From Apostichopus japonicus (taxonomy: Eukaryota; Echinodermata; Holothuroidea; Aspidochirotida; Stichopodidae): 64,000 nt of DNA. The stretch is not shown here. Below are more notes on the stretch, generated by a model, which did not search any database, was not told the origin of the DNA, and saw nothing but the letters and a program-made list of their open reading frames with translations. The stretch's first letter is position 1. Where the stretch lies: positions 11,590,611 to 11,654,610 of the forward strand of contig NC_092576.1 of the NCBI RefSeq assembly GCF_037975245.1, read 5' to 3'.

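Overview
This is a eukaryotic, intron-rich window that belongs almost entirely to one very large gene on the minus strand. The gene encodes a modular extracellular protein made of MAM domains with interspersed LDL-receptor class A (LDLa) domains, resembling the MALRD1 (MAM and LDL-receptor class A domain-containing protein) group. I can place 46 coding exons, about 7.77 kb of coding sequence or roughly 2,590 residues. Every exon has AG/GT borders and the reading phase agrees across every junction. Start codon, signal peptide, any membrane anchor and stop codon all lie outside the window, so this is an internal segment. Domain architecture and repeat content suggest an invertebrate deuterostome, perhaps an echinoderm such as a sea cucumber. 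That placement is a weak inference.

Layout, reading the gene from position 64000 down to 675 and numbering MAM domains in that order: partial LDLa (63933-64000); MAM1 with a Thr/Pro linker and LDLa (61487-58258); ten MAM domains, MAM2 to MAM11, with no LDLa between them (57010-20363), the tenth followed by an LDLa in its last exon; MAM12 (19588-16151); an LDLa exon (14542-14661); MAM13 plus LDLa (13669-6837); MAM14 (5637-2777); and the first exon of MAM15 (675-845). Domains join at phase-1 introns, as expected for exon-shuffled, tandemly duplicated modules. Intron positions inside the domains show that MAM4-5-6 and MAM7-8-9 are two copies of one three-domain block. MAM1 and MAM11 have each lost both cysteines of the first MAM disulfide.

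The other 88% is intron. It holds about fifteen minisatellite arrays (units of 14 to 95 bp) and many transposon remnants: seven ~360-bp TTAA-flanked MITEs; three TIR families that begin CAGGGATG and have 6-bp target duplications; hAT-like elements, one inserted with a perfect 8-bp duplication into a minisatellite; a 3.6-kb TIR element; tRNA-derived SINEs; LINE ORF2 tails; and Penelope-like, BEL/Pao and LTR fragments. No other host gene was recognised on either strand.

The most unusual signal is that two minisatellites are tandem amplifications of exon/intron junctions of this gene, coding end plus 5' splice site (42795-43011 and 62341-63932). Two more arrays start within about 25 nt of a 5' splice site. 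The window also has a 1.65-kb, 29-bp array carrying the GATA-type motif AGATAAG in nearly every one of about 57 units. I saw no evidence of a novel enzyme system or defence locus.
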